Assembly (NCBI RefSeq): GCF_000024785.1
Contig: NC_013441.1
Location: 2,294,001 to 2,358,000, forward strand
Origin: Gordonia bronchialis DSM 43247
Lineage (GTDB): Bacteria > Actinomycetota > Actinomycetes > Mycobacteriales > Mycobacteriaceae
Direction: 5' to 3'
Length of the DNA stretch: 64,000 nucleotides
Shown here: in pieces, positions 37,856-48,511 of the stretch
How the letters are laid out: each line of letters starts with the position of its first letter
How positions within the stretch are numbered: position 1 is the first letter of the stretch
The notes under the pieces: generated by a model
Seen by the model: only the letters and a program-made list of their open reading frames with translations
What the model was told of the DNA's origin: nothing
Database searches by the model: none
Translations under genes and position numbers: made by a program

Positions 37856-38206
37856 ATGGCGATGCTTCTGCGCGAGGCGCTCGGCGACAGCCTGCGTCGT
37901 GTGCGCACAGATCAGGGCCGCACGCTGCGTGAGGTCTCCACCGATGCCCGCGTCAGCCTCGGCTACCTCTCGGAGGTCGAACGTGGCCAGAAGGAGGCGT
38001 CGAGCGAACTGCTCGCGGCCATCTGCGACGCACTCGACGTGGAGATCGCCGATCTCCTCCTCGACGCCGGTAACGCCATGCGACCGGTGGAACTGAGCGG
38101 AACCGGTTTCGACACCCCGGCCGAGGCCGAGGCCGGCCTGTCGACCAAGGTGGTCATCCCGGCGCCGGCGGAACGTCGCGACGCCACCGCACTCGCGGCG
38201 GCCTGA
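37856..38206 (+). CDS. clgR: ClgR-type XRE-family transcriptional activator
   Basis: A 116-residue DNA-binding protein. The Cro/C1-type HTH covers about residues 10-68 ([28 protein letters not shown]), nearly the mycobacterial ClgR sequence. ClgR activates clp protease genes and pspA after envelope stress. The ATG at 37856 follows GAGAGGAG at 37843-37850. The C-terminal tail (Pro/Ala rich, ending LAAA) fits the known degradation of ClgR by Clp. It lies between pgsA and pspA, as in M. tuberculosis. Confidence 0.92.
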   Translation: MAMLLREALGDSLRRVRTDQGRTLREVSTDARVSLGYLSEVERGQKEASSELLAAICDALDVEIADLLLDAGNAMRPVELSGTGFDTPAEAEAGLSTKVVIPAPAERRDATALAAA

Positions 38207-38256
38207 CGCGTCGGTGCCGCGGTTGCCGTTCACGGTGGTCGTCCGCCGACCGTGAT

Positions 38257-38323
38257 CGCTCACATCGTGGCCCGGTCGAGTGGATGACGGTCGTCACCAC
38301 GGCCACCACGTATGCCCTAGATT
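38257..38323 (+). promoter_or_regulatory. pspA promoter with possible ClgR site
   Basis: TAGATT at 38318-38323 is a likely -10. CGCTCACATCG at 38257-38267 resembles the corynebacterial ClgR box (CGCYNANRGCG) with one mismatch, at an activator-like distance upstream. Confidence 0.35.
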
Positions 38324-38365
38324 GGTGTGCAAAGCTTTCAACCGCTGAATGGAGTGACGACGAGC

Positions 38366-39193
38366 ATGGCGAACCCGTTCGTGAAGATGTGGCGCTACCT
38401 GATGGCCCTCGGTAACGCGAAGATCGATGAGAACGCGGACCCGAAGATCCAGATCCAGCAGGCCATCGAGGATGCGCAGCGCCAGCATCAGGCACTGAGC
38501 CAGCAGGCCGCGTCGGTGATCGGCAATCAGCGGCAGCTGGAGATGAAGCTGAACCGCCAGCTCGAGGAGATCGAGAAGCTCCAGGCCAACACGCGTCAGG
38601 CACTGACGCTCGCCGATCAGGCCGCTGCTGCCGGTGACACCCAGAAGGCCACCGAATACACCAATGCCGCCGAGGCTTTCGCCGCTCAGCTGGTCACCGC
38701 CGAGCAGAGCGTCGAGGATCTCAAGGCGCTGCACGACCAGTCGTTGCAGGCGGCCGCGCAGGCGAAGAAGGCCGTCGAACGCAATGCGCTCGTGCTGCAG
38801 CAGAAGCTCGCGGAGCGGTCCAAGCTGCTCAGCCAGCTCGAGCAGGCCAAGATGCAGGAGCAGGTCAGCGCCTCGCTCAATCAGATGAGTGAGCTCTCGG
38901 TGCCCGGGAACACGCCCAATCTCGATCAGGTCCGCGAAAAGATCGAACGTCGCTACGCCAATGCGCTCGGCTCGGCCGAACTGGCGCAGAACTCGGTGCA
39001 GGGTCGGATGGCGGAAGTCGAGCAGGCCGGTATCCAGATGGCGGGTCATTCCCGGCTCGAACAGATCCGGGCGAGTATGCGCGGGGAGGCACTGCCGTCC
39101 GCGGGTGCCACCGGCGCCGTGGCCCCGCCGGTCAAGCAGCCGGCGCCGCCGACTGCAGCACCGAACACCGAGCCCCCGCAGCCGGGTAGCTGA
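38366..39193 (+). CDS. pspA: PspA/IM30 (35-kDa antigen) envelope stress protein
   Basis: A 275-residue peripheral membrane protein that forms ESCRT-III-like assemblies and protects the cytoplasmic membrane. Nearly all of residues 1-225 are charged coiled-coil helices ([36 protein letters not shown]), and the last 45 are a Pro/Ala tail. The ATG at 38366 follows GGAGTGACG. It sits after clgR as in mycobacteria. The membrane partner genes Rv2743c and Rv2742c that follow it there are missing; a glycosyltransferase follows instead. Confidence 0.94.
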   Translation: MANPFVKMWRYLMALGNAKIDENADPKIQIQQAIEDAQRQHQALSQQAASVIGNQRQLEMKLNRQLEEIEKLQANTRQALTLADQAAAAGDTQKATEYTNAAEAFAAQLVTAEQSVEDLKALHDQSLQAAAQAKKAVERNALVLQQKLAERSKLLSQLEQAKMQEQVSASLNQMSELSVPGNTPNLDQVREKIERRYANALGSAELAQNSVQGRMAEVEQAGIQMAGHSRLEQIRASMRGEALPSAGATGAVAPPVKQPAPPTAAPNTEPPQPGS

Positions 39194-39203
39194 TTCCCGC
39201 CGC

Positions 39204-40418
39204 ATGCGGGTCGCCATCGTCGCGGGTTCGGATGCGGGACATGCCTTTCCGGCCTTCGCGTTGGCCGAGCGGTTCATCGCCGCCGGCGATGAACCAACCG
39301 TGTACACCGGTCTGCGCTGGTCTGCTGCCGCGCGGCGTCGGGGAATAGAGATCGCCGAACTGCCGGAACTGGTCGCGGTCGACACCGACGACGACGCGGA
39401 CGCGGGGCAGAAGCTCTCCGTACGCGCGGCGCGCATGGCTCGTGCTCTCGCGCCGGTGATCGCCGCCGCCCATCACGATCTGGTGATCTCGGACGTGATC
39501 ACCGTGGCCGGTGGCTGGGCGGCCGAGCTCTGTGCGCTGCCGTGGATCGAGTTGTCGCCGCACCCGCTGTATCAGCCGTCCCGCGGGTTGCCGCCCATCG
39601 GTTCCGGACTGGCCGTCGGAACCGGTCTCCGTGGACGCTGCCGAGATGCCGTGATGCGCGCGCTCAGCGCCACCTCGGTCCGCGCGGGTGAACGTCAGCG
39701 TGCGGCGGCGCGCGCGACGTTGCACCTGCCGGGACCGGGGTCGACGCCGGACGCACGATTCGTGGCGACGCTGCCCGGACTGGAGGTGTATCGGCCGGAC
39801 TGGCCGGTCGCGACGCATCTGATCGGTCCACTGTTGTGGGAACCCACCGACGAGGTGTTCGACCGGCCGGACGGAACGGGACCGCTGATCGTCATCGCAC
39901 CGTCGACCGCGGTGACCGGTGCCGCCGACATGGTGTCCTCGGCGCTGGCGGCCCTGGCTCCGGAGAAGATGGGTTGTACTGTGCGCGTGGTGATCTCGGC
40001 GTTGGACCGGCCCGATGTCGAGGCCGCCGGCCTCGGCGCGTCGCTGATCGCGGGCCTCGGTCGGCAGGACGAGATCCTCACCCACGCCGACCTCGCGATC
40101 TGCGGTGCTGGGCACGGCATGCTCGCGAAGGCGCTCGTCGCCGGGGTGCCGGTGGTGACCGTGCCCGGCGGCGGCGATCAGTGGGAGCTGGCCAACCGGG
40201 TGGCCCGGACCGGTGCGGGCACGGTGGTCCGACCGGTGACGCCCGACTCGATCCGGGAGGCGGTACGCACGATTCTGACCGCCCGCCGATACCGTGCTGC
40301 CGCGCGTCGGGTCGCCGATTCGGCACACGATGTCGTCGATCCGGTGGCGGTGGCTCGACGCGTGGTGCACCGGAATCGGCCCGGACGCCGGGTACGTAAG
40401 GTGGGATCGTGCGACTGA
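39204..40418 (+). CDS. MGT/GT1-like glycosyltransferase (Rv2739c-type)
   Basis: A 404-residue GT-B-fold transferase related to macrolide/UDP-glycosyltransferases. The N-terminal domain begins RVAIVAGSDAGHAFPAFALA (residues 2-21), and the C-terminal donor-binding region shows CGAGHGMLAKALVAGVPVVTVPGGGDQWELA (about 300-330, described here by its key residues C-G-x2-H and P-G-x3-QW). It corresponds in place to the possible transferase Rv2739c. It begins 10 bases after pspA and overlaps the DUF3046 gene by 10 bases. Acceptor unknown. Confidence 0.82.
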   Translation: MRVAIVAGSDAGHAFPAFALAERFIAAGDEPTVYTGLRWSAAARRRGIEIAELPELVAVDTDDDADAGQKLSVRAARMARALAPVIAAAHHDLVISDVITVAGGWAAELCALPWIELSPHPLYQPSRGLPPIGSGLAVGTGLRGRCRDAVMRALSATSVRAGERQRAAARATLHLPGPGSTPDARFVATLPGLEVYRPDWPVATHLIGPLLWEPTDEVFDRPDGTGPLIVIAPSTAVTGAADMVSSALAALAPEKMGCTVRVVISALDRPDVEAAGLGASLIAGLGRQDEILTHADLAICGAGHGMLAKALVAGVPVVTVPGGGDQWELANRVARTGAGTVVRPVTPDSIREAVRTILTARRYRAAARRVADSAHDVVDPVAVARRVVHRNRPGRRVRKVGSCD

Positions 40419-40603
40419 CCGAGTTCTCCGAGCTGATGACCGCGGAATTCGGGGTCTCGGCGGCGGATTCGATCCTCGTCGACCACGTGCTGACCGACTT
40501 CGGCGGGCGCACCGGAGCCCAGGCCATCGACGACGGGATCGATCCGCGGGATGTGTGGGTGGCCATCTGCCGGGACTTCGACGTCCCGCGCGAACGTTGG
40601 TGA
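40409..40603 (+). CDS. DUF3046 small protein
   Basis: A 64-residue acidic protein of the actinobacterial DUF3046 family (Rv2738c-like), always found just ahead of recA. Conserved stretches are MRLTEFSELM and DHVLTDFGGRTGAQAI. TAAGGT at 40397-40402, 6 bases before the GTG, suggests a leaderless transcript, although it also overlaps the glycosyltransferase gene. Function unknown; its fixed place beside recA hints at a repair link, but that is inference. Confidence 0.88.
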   Translation: MRLTEFSELMTAEFGVSAADSILVDHVLTDFGGRTGAQAIDDGIDPRDVWVAICRDFDVPRERW

Positions 40604-40707
40604 CCACCGGCGAATCGGGGACCTATCCGAGTCCGGCGATCTGAGTCCGGGACCGGACCGAATCCGAGCCGACGCGACTGGCGACACGCGGCGTGTCACA
40701 CTTGCCA

Positions 40708-40723
40708 TCGAACATCTGTTCAC
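40708..40723 (+). promoter_or_regulatory. LexA (SOS) box upstream of recA
   Basis: TCGAACATCTGTTCAC has a perfect GAAC-N4-GTTC core and matches the actinobacterial SOS box. It lies about 170 bases before recA and would serve the upstream, LexA-controlled promoter. Confidence 0.85.
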
Positions 40724-40815
40724 CCATGCTGGATGCCATAGGGAACCAGAAACGACGCCGCCGCGTCCAAGACAACGCCGCCCCGTGAGGGCGCACACAC
40801 GATCGGATACCGGAA

Positions 40816-40838
40816 TTGTCAGAGGCGCTCGATAGCGT
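40816..40838 (+). promoter_or_regulatory. PafBC-type (RecA-NDp) promoter of recA
   Basis: TTGTCAGAG (40816-40824), 8 bases, TAGCGT (40833-40838) matches the LexA-independent DNA-damage promoter pattern TTGTCRGTG-N8-TAnnnT known for mycobacterial recA, with one difference in the first block. recA would thus have two damage-induced promoters. Confidence 0.75.
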
Positions 40839-40895
40839 GCAGACGTGAAAAGCCGGACCCCGAGACCACCAGCCGCACAACGGAGGAGAAATTCC

Positions 40896-41939
<1,044 letters not shown>

Positions 41940-41950
41940 CCACCTCACCG

Positions 41951-42463
41951 ATGAACGACGACGCGGACCCCGGACAGGACGAGCGGTCGGGTCCCAGCGC
42001 ATGGGACACCGCACTCCGCCTGCTCGGGGTTCGCGCGCGTTCCCGGCAGGAGATGCTGCAACGCCTCGAGCGCCGGGGATTCGATCCCGACACCATCGAC
42101 GAGGTCATGGCGCGGCTCGAGAATCATCGGCTCCTCGACGACGCCGACTTCGCCGCGCAGTGGGTGCACTCCCGGCACACCCACTCGGGGCGGGGCCGGG
42201 TGGCGCTGCGACATGAACTGCGGGCCAAAGGCATCGACGAGACCACCATCAGTGCCACCCTGTCCGAGGTGGATCCCGAGGACGAACGCGAGATCGCGGC
42301 GAATCTCGTCGCCCGCAAGCTGACCGTCGCGATGGCGGAGCGCGCGAAGGCCGATCCGGCCGAGCGGGACAAGATCAAACGCCGGTTGCTCGGCATGCTG
42401 GTTCGTCGTGGCTATCCGCAGTCGATGGCTCTGGACGTCGTCTCGGAGGCACTGGTCGGCTGA
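41951..42463 (+). CDS. recX: RecA regulator RecX
   Basis: A 170-residue helical-repeat protein that binds RecA filaments and limits strand exchange. The RecX repeats are seen as AWDTALRLLGVRARSRQEML (about residues 17-36), LLDDADFAAQWVHSR and RRLLGMLVRRGYPQSMALDVV (about 140-160). It is co-transcribed with recA. A long inverted repeat follows the gene (42475-42550). Confidence 0.95.
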   Translation: MNDDADPGQDERSGPSAWDTALRLLGVRARSRQEMLQRLERRGFDPDTIDEVMARLENHRLLDDADFAAQWVHSRHTHSGRGRVALRHELRAKGIDETTISATLSEVDPEDEREIAANLVARKLTVAMAERAKADPAERDKIKRRLLGMLVRRGYPQSMALDVVSEALVG

Positions 42464-42474
42464 TCGCCGCGTCG

Positions 42475-42550
42475 GCCGTGCGCCCCGAACCCGTCGACCG
42501 TGCATCTGCAGTCGCAAGGAGCGCACAGTCAACGATTTCGGGCGCACGGC
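42475..42550. terminator. Large hairpin between convergent recX and gluD
   Basis: The outer arms GCCGTGCGCCCCGAA (42475-42489) and TTCGGGCGCACGGC (42537-42550) pair with a single bulged base. An inner arm GACCGTGC / GCACAGTC adds to it. It lies between two gene ends, so a two-way terminator is the simplest reading. Confidence 0.6.
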
Positions 42551-42582
42551 AGGCTCAAGTGGTCAACGCGGCGGCGCGGGGA

Positions 42583-43473
42583 TCAGCGCGCGCCGAACGG
42601 CATGTTCTCCGACGCCGCGAGGTCCGCGTCCCCGGGGTCGACTGCCTCGACCTTGCGGCGGCCCACCCGTAGGCGCTTCTCGAGCCAGGTGGCAAAGGAG
42701 GAGAGCCCGAAGTTGATCAGGATCATGATGACCGCCACCACGAACAGCGCCGGAATGTAATTGCCGTAGCGGGCTGACGAGAGCAGCGCGGACCGGATGA
42801 TCTCCGAGTACCCGATGATGTATCCGAGCGCGCTGTCCTTGAGTGCGACGACCATCTGCGACACCAGCGCAGGCATCATCGCGGTGACGGCCTGCGGCAG
42901 CAGGATCAGGCGCATCATGTGACTCTTGCGCAGGCCCAACGCTTTCGACGCCTCGGTCTGGCCCTTGGGCAGCGAGTTGATGCCCGAGCGCAGGATCTCG
43001 GCCATCACCGAGCCGTTGTACAGCGTGAGTCCGGTGACCACCGCCGCGAAAGCCAGCTGGGAGGCGGGCACGACGCCGTAGAGGGCGAACAGGAACCAGG
43101 TGAACACCATCAGGATCAGCACCGGGATGGCGCGGAAGACCTCGACGAAGAAGCCGGCGATCATTCGGACCCAGAGATGGTCCGACAGCCGCCCGATGCC
43201 GAGGACCGCACCGAGGATCAACGCCAGCACGATCGAGACCACCGCAGCGGCCAGGGTCCGGAACAGACCCGGGAAGATATAGCCCGACCACGTGCTCCAC
43301 TTGGTGAACGGTTCCCATTTCTCGCCGGCGAACTGATCGTTGCCGGCCAGGATGACGATCACATAGGCGGCGATCGCGACGACGATCGCGATGAACACCA
43401 CCGCGGTGATCCGGTTGCGCAACTGGGCCTTCGGGCCGGGCGCGTCGTACAGGACGGTTGCCGTGTCGCTCAT
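42583..43473 (-). CDS. gluD: Glutamate ABC transporter permease GluD
   Basis: A 296-residue permease of the polar amino-acid (HisM) type with an N-terminal span, five or more further spans, and the EAA-type cytoplasmic loop SKALGLRKSHMMRLILLPQA (about residues 192-211) that contacts the ATPase. The start is set by the MSDTATV codons just inside the gluC stop (4-base overlap). The C-terminus is hydrophilic. It works with GluC, GluB and GluA. Confidence 0.92.
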   Translation of the reverse strand: MSDTATVLYDAPGPKAQLRNRITAVVFIAIVVAIAAYVIVILAGNDQFAGEKWEPFTKWSTWSGYIFPGLFRTLAAAVVSIVLALILGAVLGIGRLSDHLWVRMIAGFFVEVFRAIPVLILMVFTWFLFALYGVVPASQLAFAAVVTGLTLYNGSVMAEILRSGINSLPKGQTEASKALGLRKSHMMRLILLPQAVTAMMPALVSQMVVALKDSALGYIIGYSEIIRSALLSSARYGNYIPALFVVAVIMILINFGLSSFATWLEKRLRVGRRKVEAVDPGDADLAASENMPFGAR

Positions 43474-44141
43474 CGCTTCACTCCCAGCCGCTTGGCGAGG
43501 TAGCCGAAGATGGCCCCCTCGGTCAGTGTGATGATCATGAAGCCGACCGCGATGATGCCGAAGATCACGAACAGCTGATCGGAGTAGGTCTCGATCTCGG
43601 TCTTCATGAGCAACGATGCCTCGGCCACACCGATCGCCGACGCGATCGTCGTGTTCTTGGTCAGTGCGATCAGGACGCTTCCGAGCGGGCCGATCACCGA
43701 CCGGATGGCCTGCGGCAACACGATGATGCCGAAGACCTGGGTGAATGACAGACCCAGCGAGCGCGCGGCCTCGGCCTGCCCGATCGGCACGGTGTTGAAG
43801 CCGGACCGCAATGTCTCGCAGACGAAGGTCGCGGTGTAGACGATGAAGCCGAGCACCGCGAGCCAGAAGTTGTTGGTCTTGAGCGTCGAGGAGAACGTGA
43901 CGCCCAGGTTGTAGGAGAGGCCGATGGCGCAGAACAAGATGATCAGCGTCAGCGGGGTGTTGCGCACGATGTTGACGTAGGCGGTCGCGAAGCCGCGCAT
44001 GACCGGCACCGGTGAGACCTTCATGCCGGCCAGGATGACGCCCCAGATCAGCGCGCCGATCGCCGAGAAGAAGGTCAACTGGATGGTCACCCAGAAGGCC
44101 GGCCACAGCTGTGGCCCCATGCTGTCCCAGAGTTCACTCAT
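43470..44141 (-). CDS. gluC: Glutamate ABC transporter permease GluC
   Basis: A 223-residue HisQ/GlnP-type permease with about five spans. The EAA loop reads AEAARSLGLSFTQVFGIIVLPQA (about residues 123-145). It starts 15 bases after gluB and overlaps gluD by four bases, so the order is gluA-gluB-gluC-gluD on the minus strand, as in Corynebacterium glutamicum. Confidence 0.93.
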   Translation of the reverse strand: MSELWDSMGPQLWPAFWVTIQLTFFSAIGALIWGVILAGMKVSPVPVMRGFATAYVNIVRNTPLTLIILFCAIGLSYNLGVTFSSTLKTNNFWLAVLGFIVYTATFVCETLRSGFNTVPIGQAEAARSLGLSFTQVFGIIVLPQAIRSVIGPLGSVLIALTKNTTIASAIGVAEASLLMKTEIETYSDQLFVIFGIIAVGFMIITLTEGAIFGYLAKRLGVKR

Positions 44142-44156
44142 GTCGGTTCACCCTCC

Positions 44157-45224
44157 TCACTGCAGATCTGCGGGGCACGGCGTGGACGGCGAGTCGAGGA
44201 ACTCCAGGTTCCCCGGGTCGGGTTTGTACGAGAATTTCGAATTCTGTTCCGCGCGTTGCTGAATCATGTCGACGTAGGAGGCGCCGAGGTTGCCCTGCAG
44301 GGCCTTGGTCCACGCGGACGTCCCGTCGGGGCCGGGTGCGAGCATGGCGTCGAGCGCGGAGTTGACCGCGTTGCGCGAGGCGGTGTCGCCCTTGCCGAGG
44401 CCGATGCCGTACCGCTCGGTGGAGAACGGCGCGCCGGCCTTCTTCAGCGTCTTCTTGCCGCTGCTGGTGACGCACGCGTCCTTCAGATAGGTCATCTCGA
44501 CGAGTTTGAACTCGCCGCCCCAGAAGTTGTTGTAGCCGGCCAGGATCGCCTCGTCGGTGGTCAGGGCATCCACCTTGCCGCGACGCAGTCCCTCCACACA
44601 CGCCGAATACGAGTCGTACTCCTGCAACTGCACAGAGGGCAGCTGGGCCTTGACGTTCTGGGCCGAGGTCGAGCCGGACACCGAACACAGCTTCTTGCCC
44701 TTGTTGAGGTCGGTGAGGGTGTCGATCGAGGTGTCGTCCTTACGGACCAGCAGCCCCTGATAGGTCGTCAGGTACGGTCCGCCGAAGTCGACCTTCTTCG
44801 ACCGGGCGGTGTTGATCGAGTAGGTGGCCGCGATGACGTCGACCTCACCGTTCTCGATCATCGCCTCGCGCCGGGCCGACGGCGTCTCCCGCCAGGTGAT
44901 CTTCGGGGGGTCGACTCGCAGCTGCTGCTTGGCGATGTAGTTGACGACGTACGTCGAGACGGCGGCGTCGAATCCGTCGACACTGCCGTTCTCGGGGTTG
45001 TAGAGACCGAGCCCGGGCTGATCGAACTTCACCCCGAGCACCACCTCGCCGTTACGGATGGAATCCAGGAGGTTGCGGGGGTCGGTGCTGCCGCAGGCCG
45101 AGACCAGCCCGGCGATCAGCAGGGCGGCCAGGCCGAGCACTCCGAGGGTGCCCAGGCGCCGGATGCGTGTGTGCCGGATGGGTGTGTGGTTGATGCCGGA
45201 CGTCGATGCGCTGGGTGAAGTCAT
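44157..45224 (-). CDS. gluB: Glutamate-binding lipoprotein GluB
   Basis: A 355-residue extracytoplasmic binding protein (SBP family 3). The N-terminal signal ends in the lipobox LVSAC (Cys near residue 44), so it is a lipid-anchored protein. The ligand domain follows with GVKFDQPGLGLYNP, EVDVIAATYSINTAR and the typical YGIGLGKGD. It overlaps gluA by one base (TGATG). It delivers glutamate, or a related amino acid, to GluC/GluD. Confidence 0.93.
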   Translation of the reverse strand: MTSPSASTSGINHTPIRHTRIRRLGTLGVLGLAALLIAGLVSACGSTDPRNLLDSIRNGEVVLGVKFDQPGLGLYNPENGSVDGFDAAVSTYVVNYIAKQQLRVDPPKITWRETPSARREAMIENGEVDVIAATYSINTARSKKVDFGGPYLTTYQGLLVRKDDTSIDTLTDLNKGKKLCSVSGSTSAQNVKAQLPSVQLQEYDSYSACVEGLRRGKVDALTTDEAILAGYNNFWGGEFKLVEMTYLKDACVTSSGKKTLKKAGAPFSTERYGIGLGKGDTASRNAVNSALDAMLAPGPDGTSAWTKALQGNLGASYVDMIQQRAEQNSKFSYKPDPGNLEFLDSPSTPCPADLQ

Positions 45225-46015
45225 CAGTGCCCCAGGATCTTCCCGAGGAAGTCGCGGGCTCGTTCCGAACGCGGCTGGGTGAAGAAGGATTCGGGGTCGG
45301 TGTCCTCCACGATGGCGCCGTCGGCCATGAAGATGATGCGATCGGCCGCTTTGCGCGCGAAACCCATCTCGTGGGTGACCACGAGCATCGTCATGCCTTC
45401 CTTGGCCAGCGAGACCATCACGTCGAGGACCTCGTTGACCATCTCGGGGTCGAGCGCCGAGGTGGGCTCGTCGAAGAGCATCACCTTGGGTTCCATCGCC
45501 AATGACCGGGCGATCGCGACACGTTGCTGCTGTCCGCCGGAGAGCTGGGCGGGGTACTTGTCCTTTTGGCTGGCGATGCCGACGCGTTCGAGCAGCGCCA
45601 GCGCCTGCTTGTTGGCCTCGGCCTTGCTCTTCTTGCGGACCTTGATCGGTGCCAGACTCACATTGTCGAGAATCGTCTTGTGCGAGAACAGGTTGAACGA
45701 CTGGAATACCATCCCGACGTCGGCCCGCAGGTTCGCGAGATCCTTGCCCTCGGCGGGCAACAGCTTGCCCTCGATGTAGATCTCGCCGCTGTCGATCGGT
45801 TCGAGCCGGTTGATGGTGCGGCACAGCGTGGACTTACCCGACCCCGACGGGCCGAGCACCACGACGACCTGACCGGCCTGCACCTCGAGATCGATGTCCT
45901 TGAGGACATGCAGCGAGCCGAAATGTTTCTGCACGTTCTTCATGACGATCATCGGGGAACCCGAGGCGTGAGGAGTTGTCGGCGTCGAAGACGCGTCGTT
46001 GGGCGAAACGGTCAT
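45224..46015 (-). CDS. gluA: Glutamate ABC transporter ATPase GluA
   Basis: A 263-residue ATPase. Walker A is GPSGSGKST (about residues 53-61), the signature is [16 protein letters not shown] (about 157-172), and Walker B with the catalytic Glu is [12 protein letters not shown]. The ATG at 46015 precedes a short disordered N-terminus before the first strand [11 protein letters not shown], which could itself be an internal start. The divergent miaB gene begins 114 bases away. Confidence 0.95.
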   Translation of the reverse strand: MTVSPNDASSTPTTPHASGSPMIVMKNVQKHFGSLHVLKDIDLEVQAGQVVVVLGPSGSGKSTLCRTINRLEPIDSGEIYIEGKLLPAEGKDLANLRADVGMVFQSFNLFSHKTILDNVSLAPIKVRKKSKAEANKQALALLERVGIASQKDKYPAQLSGGQQQRVAIARSLAMEPKVMLFDEPTSALDPEMVNEVLDVMVSLAKEGMTMLVVTHEMGFARKAADRIIFMADGAIVEDTDPESFFTQPRSERARDFLGKILGH

Positions 46016-46128
46016 AAGGCACCCTAACCGTGGCGGGGCCCGTCGGCGCGGTGGATCGCGAATCGGTGAGTCGCGTCGCGGTCCGAGTGCGCGGGAGTCG
46101 ATTTGCGCCGGTCCGTACCCTGGTAGGA

Positions 46129-47715
46129 GTGAGTATCGACGTTTCGCAGCGCCACGCACCGGTCGGATCGCCCGATGGTACGACGCTCGATGGTGTTCAG
46201 CACGGGGGTGTCCGGCGCAGCTATCAGGTGCGCACCTACGGATGTCAGATGAACGTGCACGATTCCGAGCGGATCGCGGGTTTGCTGGAGGACGCGGGTT
46301 ACGTGCGGGCCGCCGAGGACGACGCCGCCGATCTGGTGGTGTTCAACACCTGCGCCATCCGAGAGAACGCCGACAACAAGCTCTACGGCAATCTGTCGCA
46401 TCTCGCGCCGGTCAAATCCCGGCGGCCCGGCATGCAGATCGCGGTCGGCGGCTGCCTGGCGCAGAAGGACAAGGACACCGTTCTCAAGCGCGCGCCGTGG
46501 GTCGACGTGGTGTTCGGCACCCACAACATCGGGTCGCTGCCGGCACTGCTGGACCGGGCCCGGCACAACGATGCCGCCGAGGTGGAGATCCTCGACGCCC
46601 TGGAACGTTTCCCGTCGACGCTGCCCGCCAAGCGTGACTCGGCCTACTCGGGCTGGGTGTCGGTGTCGGTCGGCTGCAACAACACCTGCACCTTCTGCAT
46701 CGTGCCGTCACTGCGCGGCAAGGAGGTCGATCGTCGGCCCGGTGACATCCTGGCCGAGGTGACGGCATTGGTCGATCAGGGTGTGCTGGAGGTGACGCTG
46801 CTGGGCCAGAACGTGAACGCCTACGGGATGTCCTTCGCGGATCCGGAATTGCCGCGCGATCGCGGCGCCTTCGCCGATCTGTTGCGGGCCTGCGGGCGGA
46901 TCGACGGACTCGAACGGGTCCGGTTCACCTCGCCGCATCCGGCCGAGTTCACCGACGACGTCATCGACGCGATGGCGCAGACCCCCAACGTGTGCCCCCA
47001 GCTGCACATGCCGCTGCAGTCCGGTTCCGATCGGGTCCTGCGCGCCATGCGTCGCAGCTACCGGCGGACGAGGTTCCTCGGCATTCTCGACAAGGTGCGC
47101 GCCGCGATGCCGCACGCAGCGATCACCACCGACATCATCGTCGGATTCCCGGGGGAGACCGAGGAGGACTTCGCCGAGACCCTCGACGTAGTGGAGCAGG
47201 CCCGATTCTCCAGCGCGTTCACCTTCCAGTACTCACCGCGGCCGGGAACGCCGGCCGCGACCATGCCTGATCAGGTCCCGCCGGAGGTCGTGTCGGAGCG
47301 CTATCAGCGGCTGATCGCACTGCAGGAACGAATCTGCTTGTCCGAGAACGAGTCGTTGGTCGGGTCCGCGGTGGAGCTGCTGGTCGTCGACGACGACGGA
47401 CGCAAATCGGCACGCACCGGGCGGCTGACCGGACGTGCACGCGACGGTCGGCTCGTGCACTTCACCGTCGACGACGAGGGCCGGACCCGGATTCGTCCCG
47501 GTGACGTGGTCCACACGACAGTCACCGCGGCCGCACCCCACCACTTGATCGCCGACGCCGGGGTGAGCGCGCACCGCACCACCCGCGCCGGTGATGCACA
47601 CGAGCAGCAGCGGACCCCGACCACGGCCCCGGTCGGGGTAGGTCTCGGACTGCCGGGCATCGGTGCGCCCGCACCCGAGCCGGCCGTCGGCTGCGCGACC
47701 GGGTGCGGCGGCTGA
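46129..47715 (+). CDS. miaB: tRNA-2-methylthio-N6-dimethylallyladenosine synthase
   Basis: Radical-SAM enzyme that adds the methylthio group to i6A37 of tRNAs reading UNN codons, working after MiaA (also in this window). The N-terminal cluster ligands are in [14 protein letters not shown] and GGCLAQ; the radical-SAM triad is CNNTCTFC; a TRAM domain follows. At 528 residues it has a Pro/Ala-rich tail ending ATGCGG. TACCCT at 46116-46121, 7 bases before the GTG at 46129, suggests a leaderless start. Confidence 0.95.
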   Translation: MSIDVSQRHAPVGSPDGTTLDGVQHGGVRRSYQVRTYGCQMNVHDSERIAGLLEDAGYVRAAEDDAADLVVFNTCAIRENADNKLYGNLSHLAPVKSRRPGMQIAVGGCLAQKDKDTVLKRAPWVDVVFGTHNIGSLPALLDRARHNDAAEVEILDALERFPSTLPAKRDSAYSGWVSVSVGCNNTCTFCIVPSLRGKEVDRRPGDILAEVTALVDQGVLEVTLLGQNVNAYGMSFADPELPRDRGAFADLLRACGRIDGLERVRFTSPHPAEFTDDVIDAMAQTPNVCPQLHMPLQSGSDRVLRAMRRSYRRTRFLGILDKVRAAMPHAAITTDIIVGFPGETEEDFAETLDVVEQARFSSAFTFQYSPRPGTPAATMPDQVPPEVVSERYQRLIALQERICLSENESLVGSAVELLVVDDDGRKSARTGRLTGRARDGRLVHFTVDDEGRTRIRPGDVVHTTVTAAAPHHLIADAGVSAHRTTRAGDAHEQQRTPTTAPVGVGLGLPGIGAPAPEPAVGCATGCGG

Positions 47716-47800
47716 CGCCGCACCGCTCGTGCCGGCCCCACCGGGGCACCATGGATGTCGACGACGGCGCACGAGCCGTCGGTGAAGGAAGGCGGCGACG

Positions 47801-48511
47801 ATGACCGACGCAACCCACCCGCGTGACCGTGGGACAGATGGCGGGGGGACAAATGGCGGGGGAGCAGGCAGCGGCGATACAGCCGGCGGCGGGGCACCGC
47901 GCCCGCAGGAGAGCAACGTCGACGCCGATTTCGCGCAGTATGCCGGTGATCTGCGCAAAGCGGAGAAAAAGGTCGCCGGGGAGATCGATCCCGGCGCGCG
48001 GGCACTGGTGGTGGCGGTCGCCGTCCTGGTGGCGATGTTGTCACTGATCCTCCCGCATACCGGGTCGGCCAGCGGGATCGAGGTGCTGACCAACGCACCC
48101 GACGCCAAGGCCGAGTTGGTGACCATCACCTCCAAGGTCTTCGTCTACCTGCTCACGATCTTCGGCATCGGCGCATCCATGCTCGCGTTGCTCACCCGCC
48201 GCTGGTTCATCGCCTGGGTCGCGCTCTGCGGCAACGCCATCGCCTGTGTCGCCGGCATGCTCGCCTGGTGGTCACGCAACACGCCCGGCGTGGGCAACGT
48301 GCAGCCGCCGTCGGGTGTGGGTATCGGGCTCATCCTGGGTTGGCTGGCCGTGCTGGTCCTGACCTTCCACTGGGCGCGGGTGGTGTGGGCGCGCAGCACC
48401 TACCACCTGGCGCTGGAAGAAGAACGTCGCAAGGAAGCCGCGGCGCGTGACGCCCACGCGCTGTCACTGCAGCGCAAACACGACAGCCGCGACCTGGGCG
48501 ACACCGACTAG
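47801..48511 (+). CDS. Conserved membrane protein (Rv2732c-like)
   Basis: A 236-residue protein. Its N-terminus is Gly/Thr-rich and disordered (residues 1-40), a charged helix follows, then four membrane spans (about 68-86, 110-128, 135-157 and 168-190), and the end is a charged tail (EEERRKEAAARDAHAL). It occupies the place of Rv2732c after miaB. The TAG stop consists of the TA target duplication plus the first base of an IS630 element, but the encoded protein is unchanged. Function unknown. Confidence 0.82.
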   Translation: MTDATHPRDRGTDGGGTNGGGAGSGDTAGGGAPRPQESNVDADFAQYAGDLRKAEKKVAGEIDPGARALVVAVAVLVAMLSLILPHTGSASGIEVLTNAPDAKAELVTITSKVFVYLLTIFGIGASMLALLTRRWFIAWVALCGNAIACVAGMLAWWSRNTPGVGNVQPPSGVGIGLILGWLAVLVLTFHWARVVWARSTYHLALEEERRKEAAARDAHALSLQRKHDSRDLGDTD

